The translations under genes and the position numbers were made by a program. From an uncultured Acetatifactor sp. (lineage in GTDB: Bacteria; Bacillota; Clostridia; Lachnospirales; Lachnospiraceae), in assembly GCA_910587755.1 (NCBI GenBank), contig CAJUNZ010000056.1:1-19296 (forward strand): a DNA stretch of 19,296 nucleotides, written 5' to 3'. Positions within the stretch are counted from its first letter, which is position 1. Each line of letters starts with the position of its first letter. The notes beneath the pieces were generated by a model. That model had not been told where the DNA came from, searched no databases, and worked only from the letters and a program-made list of their open reading frames with translations. Shown piece by piece: positions 7,522-14,873 of the stretch.

Positions 7522-10029
7522 ATGAAAAAAAGAACTGGACTGCTCCGGCGTCTGGGGGCTTTGGCGGTGGCAGCCGTGATGACCCTGCAGCTGGCCGGCT
7601 GCGGTGAGGATGAGCCCGCTGACAGCGTCAGCACGGCGGCAGAATGGGTCTGGGTGCCGGAATATGTCACTGTTGGGGTGGAGAATTTTTCCTATTACGA
7701 CACTGTTCTGGACGGCAGCAGTCTCTGCACTATTCTTTATGATTATGACGAGGCGGCGGGGACTTCCACCCAGACTCTGGGAAGGTATTCTCTGGAGGAC
7801 GGCTCTTTTACCAAGACTCCCATTCAGTGGGAGGGACCCAAGGACGGGGGCTGGAATGTCAGGAGTTATGTTCTGACTGAGGACGGAGGAATGACCGCTC
7901 TGCTGTCAGTGACAAGTTATGGTGACTTTGGCGGCCTGGGGGATGATATGAGTGCCGATGAAGCAGCCGGGGCGGAGGACGGCACAGCAGCCGGTGACAG
8001 CGCCGGGGCGGAGGACGGCACAGCAGCCGGTGACAGCGCCGGGGCGGAGGACGGCACAGCAGTCGGTGAAGCAGCCGGAGGGGAGAACAGTTCAGGGGCA
8101 GAGAGCTTTATTACAGATTATAAACAGACCGTGTATCTGGCCAGGTTTGACAAAGAGGGGAAGAATATATTTTCTCAGGATATCACGGAACAGGTCCAGG
8201 GAGATCCGGAATTTGGCTTCTATGTGAGTTCCCTGGCTCTGGACGAGAAGGGCAGGATCTATATATCTGCTGAATCCGGTATTCTGCTCTACGATGAGGA
8301 AGGAAGCTACAAGGGGACGGTACCCACAACCACCGTCAATGCGGAGGCTCTGGGGCAGGGCCGGGACGGTAAAGTGTATTTCTGCGGCTATAGCCGGGAA
8401 GCCGCTACCATGAGCTATGTTCTGACGGAAGTGGATTTTGACGGGGTAAAGGCAGGTGCGGTCTACAAGGATTTCCCGGGAGCCAGAGGCGAAAAGCTGA
8501 CCATGGGGAAGGAGAAGGACTTTCTGGCATTTGACGGTGAGGCGATGTATGAGTATGACCTGGCATCACAGACAAAGGAGGAGCTTTTTCGCTGGCTGGA
8601 CAGCGACATCAACGGAAATTATGTGAGATCCGTAGGTGTGCTGGAGGACGGACGGGTTCTGGCGGTGGTGGAGGACTGGGAGGATACTTCCAACAGCGGC
8701 ATTGTGCTGTTGACAAAGACAGCTGCGGATCAGGTGCCTCAGAAGGAGACCATTGTGGTGGCCACCCTCAGCGGAGGTTACAATCTTAAGGCCCTGATAG
8801 TGAATTTCAACAGAAACAGCGACAAATACCATGTCACCGTAAAAGAGTATCTGAATACAGATAACTGGGACGGAAATGACTATGTGAGCCTGGTGTCGGA
8901 TGCAGTGACCAGTCTGAACAATGATATCACATCGGGCAATTGCCCCGACATTATTGACCTGTCCGGTCTGAACTTTAAGCAGCTGGCATCAAAGGGGGCT
9001 TTTGAGGATCTGAACGGCTATCTGGAGGACAGCGCTGTTCTGGATCGCTCTCAGTTTTTGGAGAATATCCTGGAAGCCTACAGCTATAACGGTTCTCTGA
9101 TCAGTATTCCTGCGTCGGTTGCCCTGCAGACAGTGGCGGGAAAAGCGGAGGATGTAGGCGCCCAGATGGGCTGGACCCTGGAGGAGATGATTGCTTACGC
9201 AGAGGCCCATCCGGACGCGGCCATGTTTGAGGGGGCTACCAAGCAGCAGATTCTCTACTATCTGTTGAACAGCAATGAGGATGCCTTTGTGGACTGGGAG
9301 ACGGGGAAATGCAATTTCAACTCCGATGAGTTTAAGCATCTGCTGGAGTTTGTGAAGAGTTTTCCTGACGAGTATGACTATGCGTCGGATAATACTTCCA
9401 CCGCCACTAAGATTCAGAAGGGGCAGGTCCTTATGGAGACGGTGTATATTTCCGACTTCAAAGACATACAGATTTATCCGGAGCTCTTTGGCGGGGAAGT
9501 GACTTATATCGGATTTCCCACGGCGGACAGAAGAAGCGGATGTAAGCTTAGTTCCTCCCAGGCGCTGGCCATCACTTCCAAGTCGAAGGTGAAAGAGGGC
9601 GCATGGGAATTCATTGAGAGCTGCCTGCTGAAGGATCAGGGCAGCAGGTTTAACAGCAGCGGTTTTCCCGTGATGAAGGACAGACTGCAGGCCTTGGCAG
9701 AGGAGGCTGTGAAGGTGGAGTATCTCACAGACGAGAACGGTGAGCTGATTCTGGATTCAGAGGGGAACGCCATCGCAATGGGCGGCTCTTCCACGGTGTT
9801 CTATGAGGACGGATGGTCCTATACCTACCGGCAGGCCACCCAGGAAGAGGTGGATATCATAATGCATCTGCTGGAGGTGGCAGAACCTGCGCCGGATCTC
9901 TATGGAAGCAATGTTTCAACTATTGTGACAGAGGAGGCGGAGGCCTTCTTCAAGGGACAGAAATCGGTGGAGGAGACCGTGAGCGTGATTCAGAGCCGTG
10001 TTGAGCTCTATGTGAGCGAGGGTAATTAG
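7522..10029 (+). CDS. Large solute-binding lipoprotein with N-terminal propeller-like region
   Basis: An 835-residue membrane-anchored binding protein, presumed to capture substrate for the MalF/MalG-like permeases encoded next. The signal peptide ends in lipobox LAGC (lipidated Cys27). Residues about 45-405 are beta-rich with repeated strands of the kind seen in propellers, such as LALDEKGRIYISAESG and LGQGRDGKVYFCGYS. They are interrupted by an Ala/Gly/Asp linker with 12-residue repeats (about 149-184). From about 408 (ETIVVATLSGGYNL) a family-1 extracellular solute-binding domain runs to the end, with NRNSDKYHVTVKEY, NNDITSGNCPDIIDL and the tail motif VIQSRVELYV. Usual family-1 proteins have about 400-450 residues, so this is double length. 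ATG 7519 and ATG 7522 are adjacent; the second has the better 7-nt spacing to GGAGG. Substrate is unknown; sugar or peptide are both possible. Confidence 0.88.
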   Translation: MKKRTGLLRRLGALAVAAVMTLQLAGCGEDEPADSVSTAAEWVWVPEYVTVGVENFSYYDTVLDGSSLCTILYDYDEAAGTSTQTLGRYSLEDGSFTKTPIQWEGPKDGGWNVRSYVLTEDGGMTALLSVTSYGDFGGLGDDMSADEAAGAEDGTAAGDSAGAEDGTAAGDSAGAEDGTAVGEAAGGENSSGAESFITDYKQTVYLARFDKEGKNIFSQDITEQVQGDPEFGFYVSSLALDEKGRIYISAESGILLYDEEGSYKGTVPTTTVNAEALGQGRDGKVYFCGYSREAATMSYVLTEVDFDGVKAGAVYKDFPGARGEKLTMGKEKDFLAFDGEAMYEYDLASQTKEELFRWLDSDINGNYVRSVGVLEDGRVLAVVEDWEDTSNSGIVLLTKTAADQVPQKETIVVATLSGGYNLKALIVNFNRNSDKYHVTVKEYLNTDNWDGNDYVSLVSDAVTSLNNDITSGNCPDIIDLSGLNFKQLASKGAFEDLNGYLEDSAVLDRSQFLENILEAYSYNGSLISIPASVALQTVAGKAEDVGAQMGWTLEEMIAYAEAHPDAAMFEGATKQQILYYLLNSNEDAFVDWETGKCNFNSDEFKHLLEFVKSFPDEYDYASDNTSTATKIQKGQVLMETVYISDFKDIQIYPELFGGEVTYIGFPTADRRSGCKLSSSQALAITSKSKVKEGAWEFIESCLLKDQGSRFNSSGFPVMKDRLQALAEEAVKVEYLTDENGELILDSEGNAIAMGGSSTVFYEDGWSYTYRQATQEEVDIIMHLLEVAEPAPDLYGSNVSTIVTEEAEAFFKGQKSVEETVSVIQSRVELYVSEGN
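7966..8073 (+). repeat. Three 36-bp tandem repeats in the first binding-protein gene
   Basis: Units at 7966-8001, 8002-8037 and 8038-8073. The first two are identical; the third differs near its 3' end (AAGDS becomes VGEA). They encode AGAEDGTAAGDS, a flexible acidic linker inside the propeller-like region. The identity of copies one and two points to recent or ongoing slippage. Confidence 0.9.
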
Positions 10030-10032
10030 TTT

Positions 10033-10069
10033 CAGGCGGGCTGTAAAACTGCCCGCCTGGGGCGGGCAG
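10033..10069 (+). promoter_or_regulatory. Two mutually exclusive GC-rich hairpins between binding protein and permease
   Basis: Hairpin 1 pairs CAGGCGGGC (10033-10041) with GCCCGCCTG (10051-10059). Hairpin 2 pairs CTGCCCGCC (10049-10057) with GGCGGGCAG (10061-10069). Both have perfect 9-bp stems but share the middle arm. Hairpin 1 lies just after the stop codon at 10029. Hairpin 2 runs into the ribosome site AGGGGG (10068-10073) of the next gene. There is no T-run, so it is more likely an mRNA-stability or translation-setting element than a terminator. Confidence 0.65.
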
Positions 10070-10080
10070 GGGGTGCGAAA

Positions 10081-10992
10081 GTGAAGAAGAAGCAGAAAAA
10101 TGAAGATAAGATTCATATCAAAACCACAAGGAGGACGCGGAAGCTGAAACTGAGCTCAGGGGCATTTATCCTGCCCAGTTTCCTGGGCGTGATGGCATTC
10201 TTCATCCTTCCTTTTCTGGTGGTGGTGGTATATTCTCTGGTGGACAGTCCCATCACCAACAATTTTGTGCTTTTTGAAAATTATAAGTATACCATGGGAA
10301 ACTCCGCCTTTAAGACGGCGGTGGTCAATACCTTTACCTTTTCTGTGGCGGCGGTGCCTCTGGCTGTGGTGCTCTCTCTGCTGCTGGCCATTGTGCTGGA
10401 CACAAAGCTGCCTTTTCGGAGTCAGTTTCGGACTTTTTTTCTGAGTCCCATGATGGTGCCGGTGGCTTCTATTGTTTTGATCTGGCAAGTGCTTTTTCAT
10501 TACAATGGAGCGGTCAACGAGGTGCTTATGGCTCTGGGAGGCAGGAAGATTGACTGGATAAAGTCTGATTATGCGCTGATCGTGGTGGTTATCCTGTTCT
10601 TGTGGAAGAACCTGGGGTACAATATGATTATGTTTATGGCGGCCCTGGCCAGTATTCCCAGGGATATCCTGGAGGTGGCCAGACTGGAGAGCGCCACGCC
10701 CCTGCAGACTTTTTTCTACATAAAGATCCGCTATCTGTCCTCCACCCTTTTGTTTGTGACCATCATGTCCCTGATCAGTTCCTTTAAGATATTCAGGGAG
10801 GTGTACCTGCTGACGGGGGATCATCCCTATGATTCCATCTACACGCTCCAGCATTTTATGAACAATAAGTTCAAGTCACTGGACTATCCCACCTTGTCGT
10901 CAGCGGCCATACTGATGTCCCTGGTGATGATCGTGATCATCGGTATCCTGTTTGTCACGGAGAACCGCTTTGGAAAGGATGTGGAAGGATGA
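10081..10992 (+). CDS. MalF/UgpA-like ABC permease
   Basis: A 303-residue type I importer permease with a Lys/Arg-rich cytoplasmic start and about six membrane helices: ILPSFLGVMAFFILPFLVVV first, then a core from NTFTFSVAAVPLAVVLS to the end. The EAA coupling loop is recognisable but divergent: EVARLESATPLQTFFYIKIR from E198, where the family usually has EAAxxDGA and a final proline. It would pair with the next gene product to form the channel. No ATPase is encoded nearby, so a shared MsmK/UgpC-type ATPase elsewhere is the likely partner. The start is GTG 10081 (no in-frame ATG exists before the first helix), after AGGGGG; that site lies beside a stable hairpin. Its stop overlaps the next start by four bases. 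Confidence 0.9.
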   Translation: MKKKQKNEDKIHIKTTRRTRKLKLSSGAFILPSFLGVMAFFILPFLVVVVYSLVDSPITNNFVLFENYKYTMGNSAFKTAVVNTFTFSVAAVPLAVVLSLLLAIVLDTKLPFRSQFRTFFLSPMMVPVASIVLIWQVLFHYNGAVNEVLMALGGRKIDWIKSDYALIVVVILFLWKNLGYNMIMFMAALASIPRDILEVARLESATPLQTFFYIKIRYLSSTLLFVTIMSLISSFKIFREVYLLTGDHPYDSIYTLQHFMNNKFKSLDYPTLSSAAILMSLVMIVIIGILFVTENRFGKDVEG

Positions 10993-11942
10993 GTGAGAAA
11001 AAAGAGCGTGTTCCCGGAGGGGATCGGATACTTGCAGACCGACGGGCGGCAAAGCGCAGGAAGATGTGGCAGACCTCCAAGATTGCCATGGCAACGGCGC
11101 TGGCGGCGGCATTCGCTTTCCTCTTCCTGCTGCCCATTGTTCTGACCATTACCAATTCCTTTATGGCGTCCTCGGAGATCTCGGCCAATTACGGCTCTGT
11201 CTTTGCCACGGATGCCAACGGGGGCAAGGTGTACATAGCGGAGAAGGTAAACTTGAAATTTATTCCGGACATGGTTTCCTTCAGCCAGTACGGCACGGTG
11301 CTGTTCAAGAGCCCGGATTATCTGCTGAAGTTCTGGAACTCCGTCATACTGGCGGGACCCATTGTGGTGTTTCAGCTGTTGGTGGCCTCTCTGGCCTCCT
11401 ATGGCTTTACCAGGTACCGTGGAAGGATACGGGAGATAATTTTCTTTGCCTACATTATATTGATGCTGATGCCCTATCAGGTTACGCTGGTGCCCAACTA
11501 TCTGGTGAGCGATTTTCTGAACTTGCTGGACACCAACTGGGCCATCTGGCTGCCGGGAATTTTTTCTCCTTTTGCCGTGTTCCTTCTGACCAAGTTTATG
11601 CGCCGGATTCCGGATTCGGTGATGGAGGCGGCACAGATCGACGGAGCGGGAGAATGGCAGATCTACCGCAGAATATGCATGCCCCTGTGCAAGGGCGCGC
11701 TGTACTCTGCGGCAATTCTGGTATTCATTGATTACTGGAATATGGTGGAGCAGCCGTTGATTCTGCTCAGCGATCCTCAGACCCACCCGCTGTCGGTGTT
11801 TTTGAGCAAGATCAATGCAGGGGAGATCGGCCTGGCCTTTGCGGTGGCCACCATATACATGGTGCCCAGCCTGCTGATTTTCCTGTACGGCGAGGAGTAT
11901 CTGGTGGACGGAATCACGTACCAGGGCGGCATCAAAGGTTGA
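10989..11942 (+). CDS. MalG/UgpE-like ABC permease
   Basis: A 317-residue type I importer permease, partner of the preceding one. A basic N-terminus leads into a first helix (about 33-57, ATALAAAFAFLFLLPIVLTI). An extracytoplasmic stretch of about 70 residues follows, then five further helices. The EAA loop is well kept: EAAQIDGAGEWQIYRRICMP from E213, so ATPase coupling is expected. The ATG overlaps the previous stop (ATGA), which indicates translational coupling and equal amounts of both permeases. The loop after helix one (about 58-115) has predicted extracytoplasmic sequence containing YGSVFATDANGGKVYIAEKV, as seen in many MalG-type proteins of Firmicutes. Confidence 0.92.
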   Translation: MSEKKERVPGGDRILADRRAAKRRKMWQTSKIAMATALAAAFAFLFLLPIVLTITNSFMASSEISANYGSVFATDANGGKVYIAEKVNLKFIPDMVSFSQYGTVLFKSPDYLLKFWNSVILAGPIVVFQLLVASLASYGFTRYRGRIREIIFFAYIILMLMPYQVTLVPNYLVSDFLNLLDTNWAIWLPGIFSPFAVFLLTKFMRRIPDSVMEAAQIDGAGEWQIYRRICMPLCKGALYSAAILVFIDYWNMVEQPLILLSDPQTHPLSVFLSKINAGEIGLAFAVATIYMVPSLLIFLYGEEYLVDGITYQGGIKG

Positions 11943-11970
11943 TGGAATCATATTTAGGAGAGGAAGAGCG

Positions 11971-13608
11971 ATGAACGAGAACGGAAGCAAAAAGCGGGAA
12001 TGGGTGAAGACGGCGGCGATCATATTTCTGACGGTGATGCTGATACTGACCTTTTTCTCCAATACTTTTATGAACTACTCCCTGCCGGAGGTGGCCACGG
12101 TGTATGTGCAGTCAGGCACCATCACCGCCAAGATCCGGGGATCAGGGGTGGTGGAGAGCAGCGACCCCTACAATGTGGAGGTGAAGGAATCCAGGAAGGT
12201 GGCGGAAGTGGCAGTAAAGGTCGGCGATACCGTTCAGAAGGGTGATGTGCTGGTGTACCTGGAGGACGCGGAGAGCGAGGAGCTGAAGGCGGCCATTGAC
12301 GCTCTGGAGGAGGCTGAGAGAGCCTACGAGACGGCTCTGCTCAGCGCTGAGGTTACGGCAGCCGACATCCAGGCGGCCAACAGCCATATCTCCACGGCTA
12401 CATACCGCCAGAGGATCACTGCGGCACAGAACGCGGTGAATGCGGCGGAGAACGAGGTGAAGGCGGCACAGAAGACGGTGGATCTTCTGCAGGCGGAGAG
12501 CGACGCCGCCGCCGCGGATGTCAACGGAAATGAGACGGATGCGGAGAAAGCCTACAATGTGGCAAAAACCAATCTGGAGAATGCCCAGTACCTGAAGGAT
12601 ACCGCCAACGCGGAGTGGTCGGAGAAGAAAAACTGGGTGGACGCCCTGCGCAGGCAGATTGAACAGGACGAACAGATCAGCGGCAGCGATGTAAGCGGAC
12701 TGCGGGGACAGCTTTATGAGGCGGAGGCGGAGGCCAACAGCGCCCAGAGCAGGTATAACAACGCGAATCTGGAAGTGGAGAAGTGGCAGCTTTCCTTTGA
12801 CCGGGCCAAGAAGCTGATGGAAGCGGAACAGGGCCTTACAGACAAGGATCTGGCGGACGCCAAGAGGGATCTGAAGGATAAGGAGGAGCTCCTGGAAGAG
12901 AAGAAGGAGGATCTGGCCGATCTGACAGGGCAGATCTCCCGGAGTCTGGGGCTGGAGAAACAGCAGGAAGCCATTGCCAAGGCGGAAGAACTGGTGAACG
13001 AGCTGACGGAGAAGAGCATTGGCGCCACCATCACAGCTCCCATATCAGGTGTAGTGACGGCGGTGAACGTGAAGGCGGGAGGAACCACTTCCATAGGCAA
13101 TCCGGTGATGGTGATGCAGCCGGAGGGCAAGGGCTTTACCATGAGCTTTTCCGTCACCAATGAACAGGCCAAGAGGGTGAGCGTGGGAGACCAGGCGGAG
13201 CTTGTAAACGCATGGAGATATAATGATGTGACCGTGACTCTGGCCAGCATAAAGCCCGATCCCAACGAGCCGGGCCAGAAGAAGCTTCTCACCTTCGACG
13301 TGGCGGGAGAAGTGACGGCGGGCCAGTCTCTGAATCTGTCCGTGGGGCAGAAGAGTGCAAACTATGACCTGATTGTGCCCAACAGCGCCATCAGGGAGGA
13401 CAACAACGGCAAGTTCATTCTGATTGTGGAGTCCAAGAGCACGCCCCTGGGCACCCGTTACTCTGCAAGCCGTGTGGATGTGGAGGTTCTGGCCAGTGAC
13501 GATACCCAGTCCGCCATCAGCGGCGCTCTCTACAGCACTGAATTTGTGATCACGACGTCTACAAAGCCTGTGGAGGCGGGCAAGCTGATCAGGCTGGCAA
13601 ATAATTAA
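11971..13608 (+). CDS. HlyD/MacA-family membrane-fusion (adaptor) protein
   Basis: A 545-residue protein with one N-terminal membrane anchor (about 13-34) and a large extracytoplasmic part. Order: first lipoyl half (about 48-107, with VAVKVGDTVQKGDVLVYL); a long helical hairpin (about 107-345) rich in Ala, Glu and Lys; second lipoyl half (about 350-384, with TAPISGVVTAVNVKAGG, A356-P357); and beta-barrel and membrane-proximal domains to the end, including SFSVTNEQAKRVSVGD. In MacAB systems this adaptor docks on the MacB core. Here the neighbouring gene encodes a MacB-like core without the permease bundle, while the other neighbours are sugar-importer permeases. The long hairpin is notable in a monoderm, where no outer-membrane channel exists to meet it. 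ATG 11971 follows AGGAGAGG, 28 nt after the previous stop. Confidence 0.9.
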   Translation: MNENGSKKREWVKTAAIIFLTVMLILTFFSNTFMNYSLPEVATVYVQSGTITAKIRGSGVVESSDPYNVEVKESRKVAEVAVKVGDTVQKGDVLVYLEDAESEELKAAIDALEEAERAYETALLSAEVTAADIQAANSHISTATYRQRITAAQNAVNAAENEVKAAQKTVDLLQAESDAAAADVNGNETDAEKAYNVAKTNLENAQYLKDTANAEWSEKKNWVDALRRQIEQDEQISGSDVSGLRGQLYEAEAEANSAQSRYNNANLEVEKWQLSFDRAKKLMEAEQGLTDKDLADAKRDLKDKEELLEEKKEDLADLTGQISRSLGLEKQQEAIAKAEELVNELTEKSIGATITAPISGVVTAVNVKAGGTTSIGNPVMVMQPEGKGFTMSFSVTNEQAKRVSVGDQAELVNAWRYNDVTVTLASIKPDPNEPGQKKLLTFDVAGEVTAGQSLNLSVGQKSANYDLIVPNSAIREDNNGKFILIVESKSTPLGTRYSASRVDVEVLASDDTQSAISGALYSTEFVITTSTKPVEAGKLIRLANN

Positions 13609-13632
13609 CGCCGAATGGAAATGAGGTAAGCG

Positions 13633-14790
13633 ATGAAGAAAATAGTACTGGGCATAAGCGGGGGGATATCTTTCGCACTCTTCCTGGTCCTGTTTTTCCT
13701 GACCGGCAGCATGGGAAAGTCACAGCTTTCCCAGACTGCCGCGGAGAGGTGGGGCGGCAGCGAAGCCGTATCCCAGGTCAGCTGTTTTTTCTCGGTGGGC
13801 GCGGGTATTACAGAAGACAGGATCATGGACTTTGAGCACAGCATCGACAAGGCGCTGACAGATGCCTCCGTGATCCAGGAATCGGAGAATCCCGGCGCCA
13901 GGCTCTGGGCGGATGCGTACAGCGCGGACGGCCAGGTGACGATCTCCACAGACAAGGCCAGCATTACGGCGGATGCCGTGGGCATAGGGGGCGACTTTTT
14001 CCTGTTTCATCCAGTGCCCCTTCTCTATGGCGCCTATTTTTCCGGGAATGATGTGCTGAAGGATTACTGCGTCATCGACGAGGACGCGGCATGGCAGCTC
14101 TTCGGTTCCAGCGATGTGGCGGGAATGGTGGTATATATCGGTGGGATTCCCCATGTTGTGACAGGGGTGGTGGAGCGGCCTTCCGGCAGACTGGCGGAAG
14201 CTGCGGGTCTGGACAGTACTTTGGTGTATGTGTCCTGTGAGTCCCTGGAGGAGAACGGCAAGAGCAACGGCATCAATCACTATGAGATCGTGATGCCCAA
14301 CCCTGTGTCGGGTTTTGCGGAAAACTATATCCGGGAGAATCTGGGGGCGGACGAGAAGGAGACGGAGGTTCTGGAGAACACTTCCCGATATTCTTTCCTG
14401 TCCAGGTGCCAGCTGCTTCTGGAATTTGGAACCAGGTCCATGAACGGAAAAGCCATTATCTATCCTTACTGGGAAAATATCGCCAGGGGATACGAGGACA
14501 TTCTGGCTCTGCTGACGCTCTTTGAGCTGCTTCTGGTGATCTATCCTATTGGTCTGGCAATGGTGTTCTTCTGCATCTGGTGGAAGCATAAGGGATGGAC
14601 CCTGAGGGATGTGAGGCTGAAGGTGGCGGACAAGGCGGAGCGGGTCATGGAGAAAATCCGTGCCAAAAGAAAGAAGCCGGGGGAGTATGACTATGTGGAA
14701 CTGCTGGAGGAACCCGGCCAGATGGCAGAGATGAAAAAGAAAAAACGCTTCTTTAGAAAGAAAGGTGAGGCTTTGGACAAAGAGAAATAG
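13633..14790 (+). CDS. MacB periplasmic-core-like two-helix membrane protein lacking the FtsX bundle
   Basis: A 385-residue protein with TM1 (about 4-24), an extracytoplasmic domain (about 26-288), TM2 (about 292-318) and a basic cytoplasmic tail of about 65 residues (ending KKKKRFFRKKGEALDKEK). The domain shows the pattern of MacB_PCD: a strand pair GGDFFLFHPVPLLYGAYF, then CVIDEDAAWQLFGSSDVAGM, then VYIGGIPHVVTGVVE. Normal MacB-type permeases follow this with three FtsX helices and a coupling loop; only one helix is present and the tail has no such motif, so it should not couple to an ATPase as FtsX does. The gene sits 24 nt after the adaptor gene, which in MacAB systems binds just this domain. 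It could be an adaptor platform or a sensor. Start ATG 13633 after GAGGTAAG. Assignment to MacB_PCD is from pattern recognition only. Confidence 0.7.
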   Translation: MKKIVLGISGGISFALFLVLFFLTGSMGKSQLSQTAAERWGGSEAVSQVSCFFSVGAGITEDRIMDFEHSIDKALTDASVIQESENPGARLWADAYSADGQVTISTDKASITADAVGIGGDFFLFHPVPLLYGAYFSGNDVLKDYCVIDEDAAWQLFGSSDVAGMVVYIGGIPHVVTGVVERPSGRLAEAAGLDSTLVYVSCESLEENGKSNGINHYEIVMPNPVSGFAENYIRENLGADEKETEVLENTSRYSFLSRCQLLLEFGTRSMNGKAIIYPYWENIARGYEDILALLTLFELLLVIYPIGLAMVFFCIWWKHKGWTLRDVRLKVADKAERVMEKIRAKRKKPGEYDYVELLEEPGQMAEMKKKKRFFRKKGEALDKEK

Positions 14791-14873
14791 GCAGGATGAT
14801 TTAGGGGCTTCCGGCAAAGGGCTGGAGCAAATGGAACGGATGCTTGTATAAACAGGCAGGGAGGAGCAATATT

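Noticed and set aside
7966..8073. The regularly repeated 36-bp units as a CRISPR array
   Set aside because: The units are directly adjacent with no spacers and are in-frame coding repeats.
10033..10069. The hairpins as a rho-independent terminator
   Set aside because: The stems are strong but no T-run follows, and the permease gene starts 11 nt later with no promoter of its own.
10884..12062. A 392-codon open frame on the minus strand
   Set aside because: It overlaps three tightly packed plus-strand genes, and its translation is His/Arg/Gln-rich with no domain. Shadow frame.
13720..14817. A 365-codon minus-strand open frame
   Set aside because: Opposite the MacB-core gene, which has two membrane helices and a good ribosome site; the shadow has neither.
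14844..14852. TATAAA at 14847-14852 as an internal promoter for the second binding protein
   Set aside because: No acceptable -35 hexamer lies 16-18 nt upstream, and the site is only 22 nt before the start codon.
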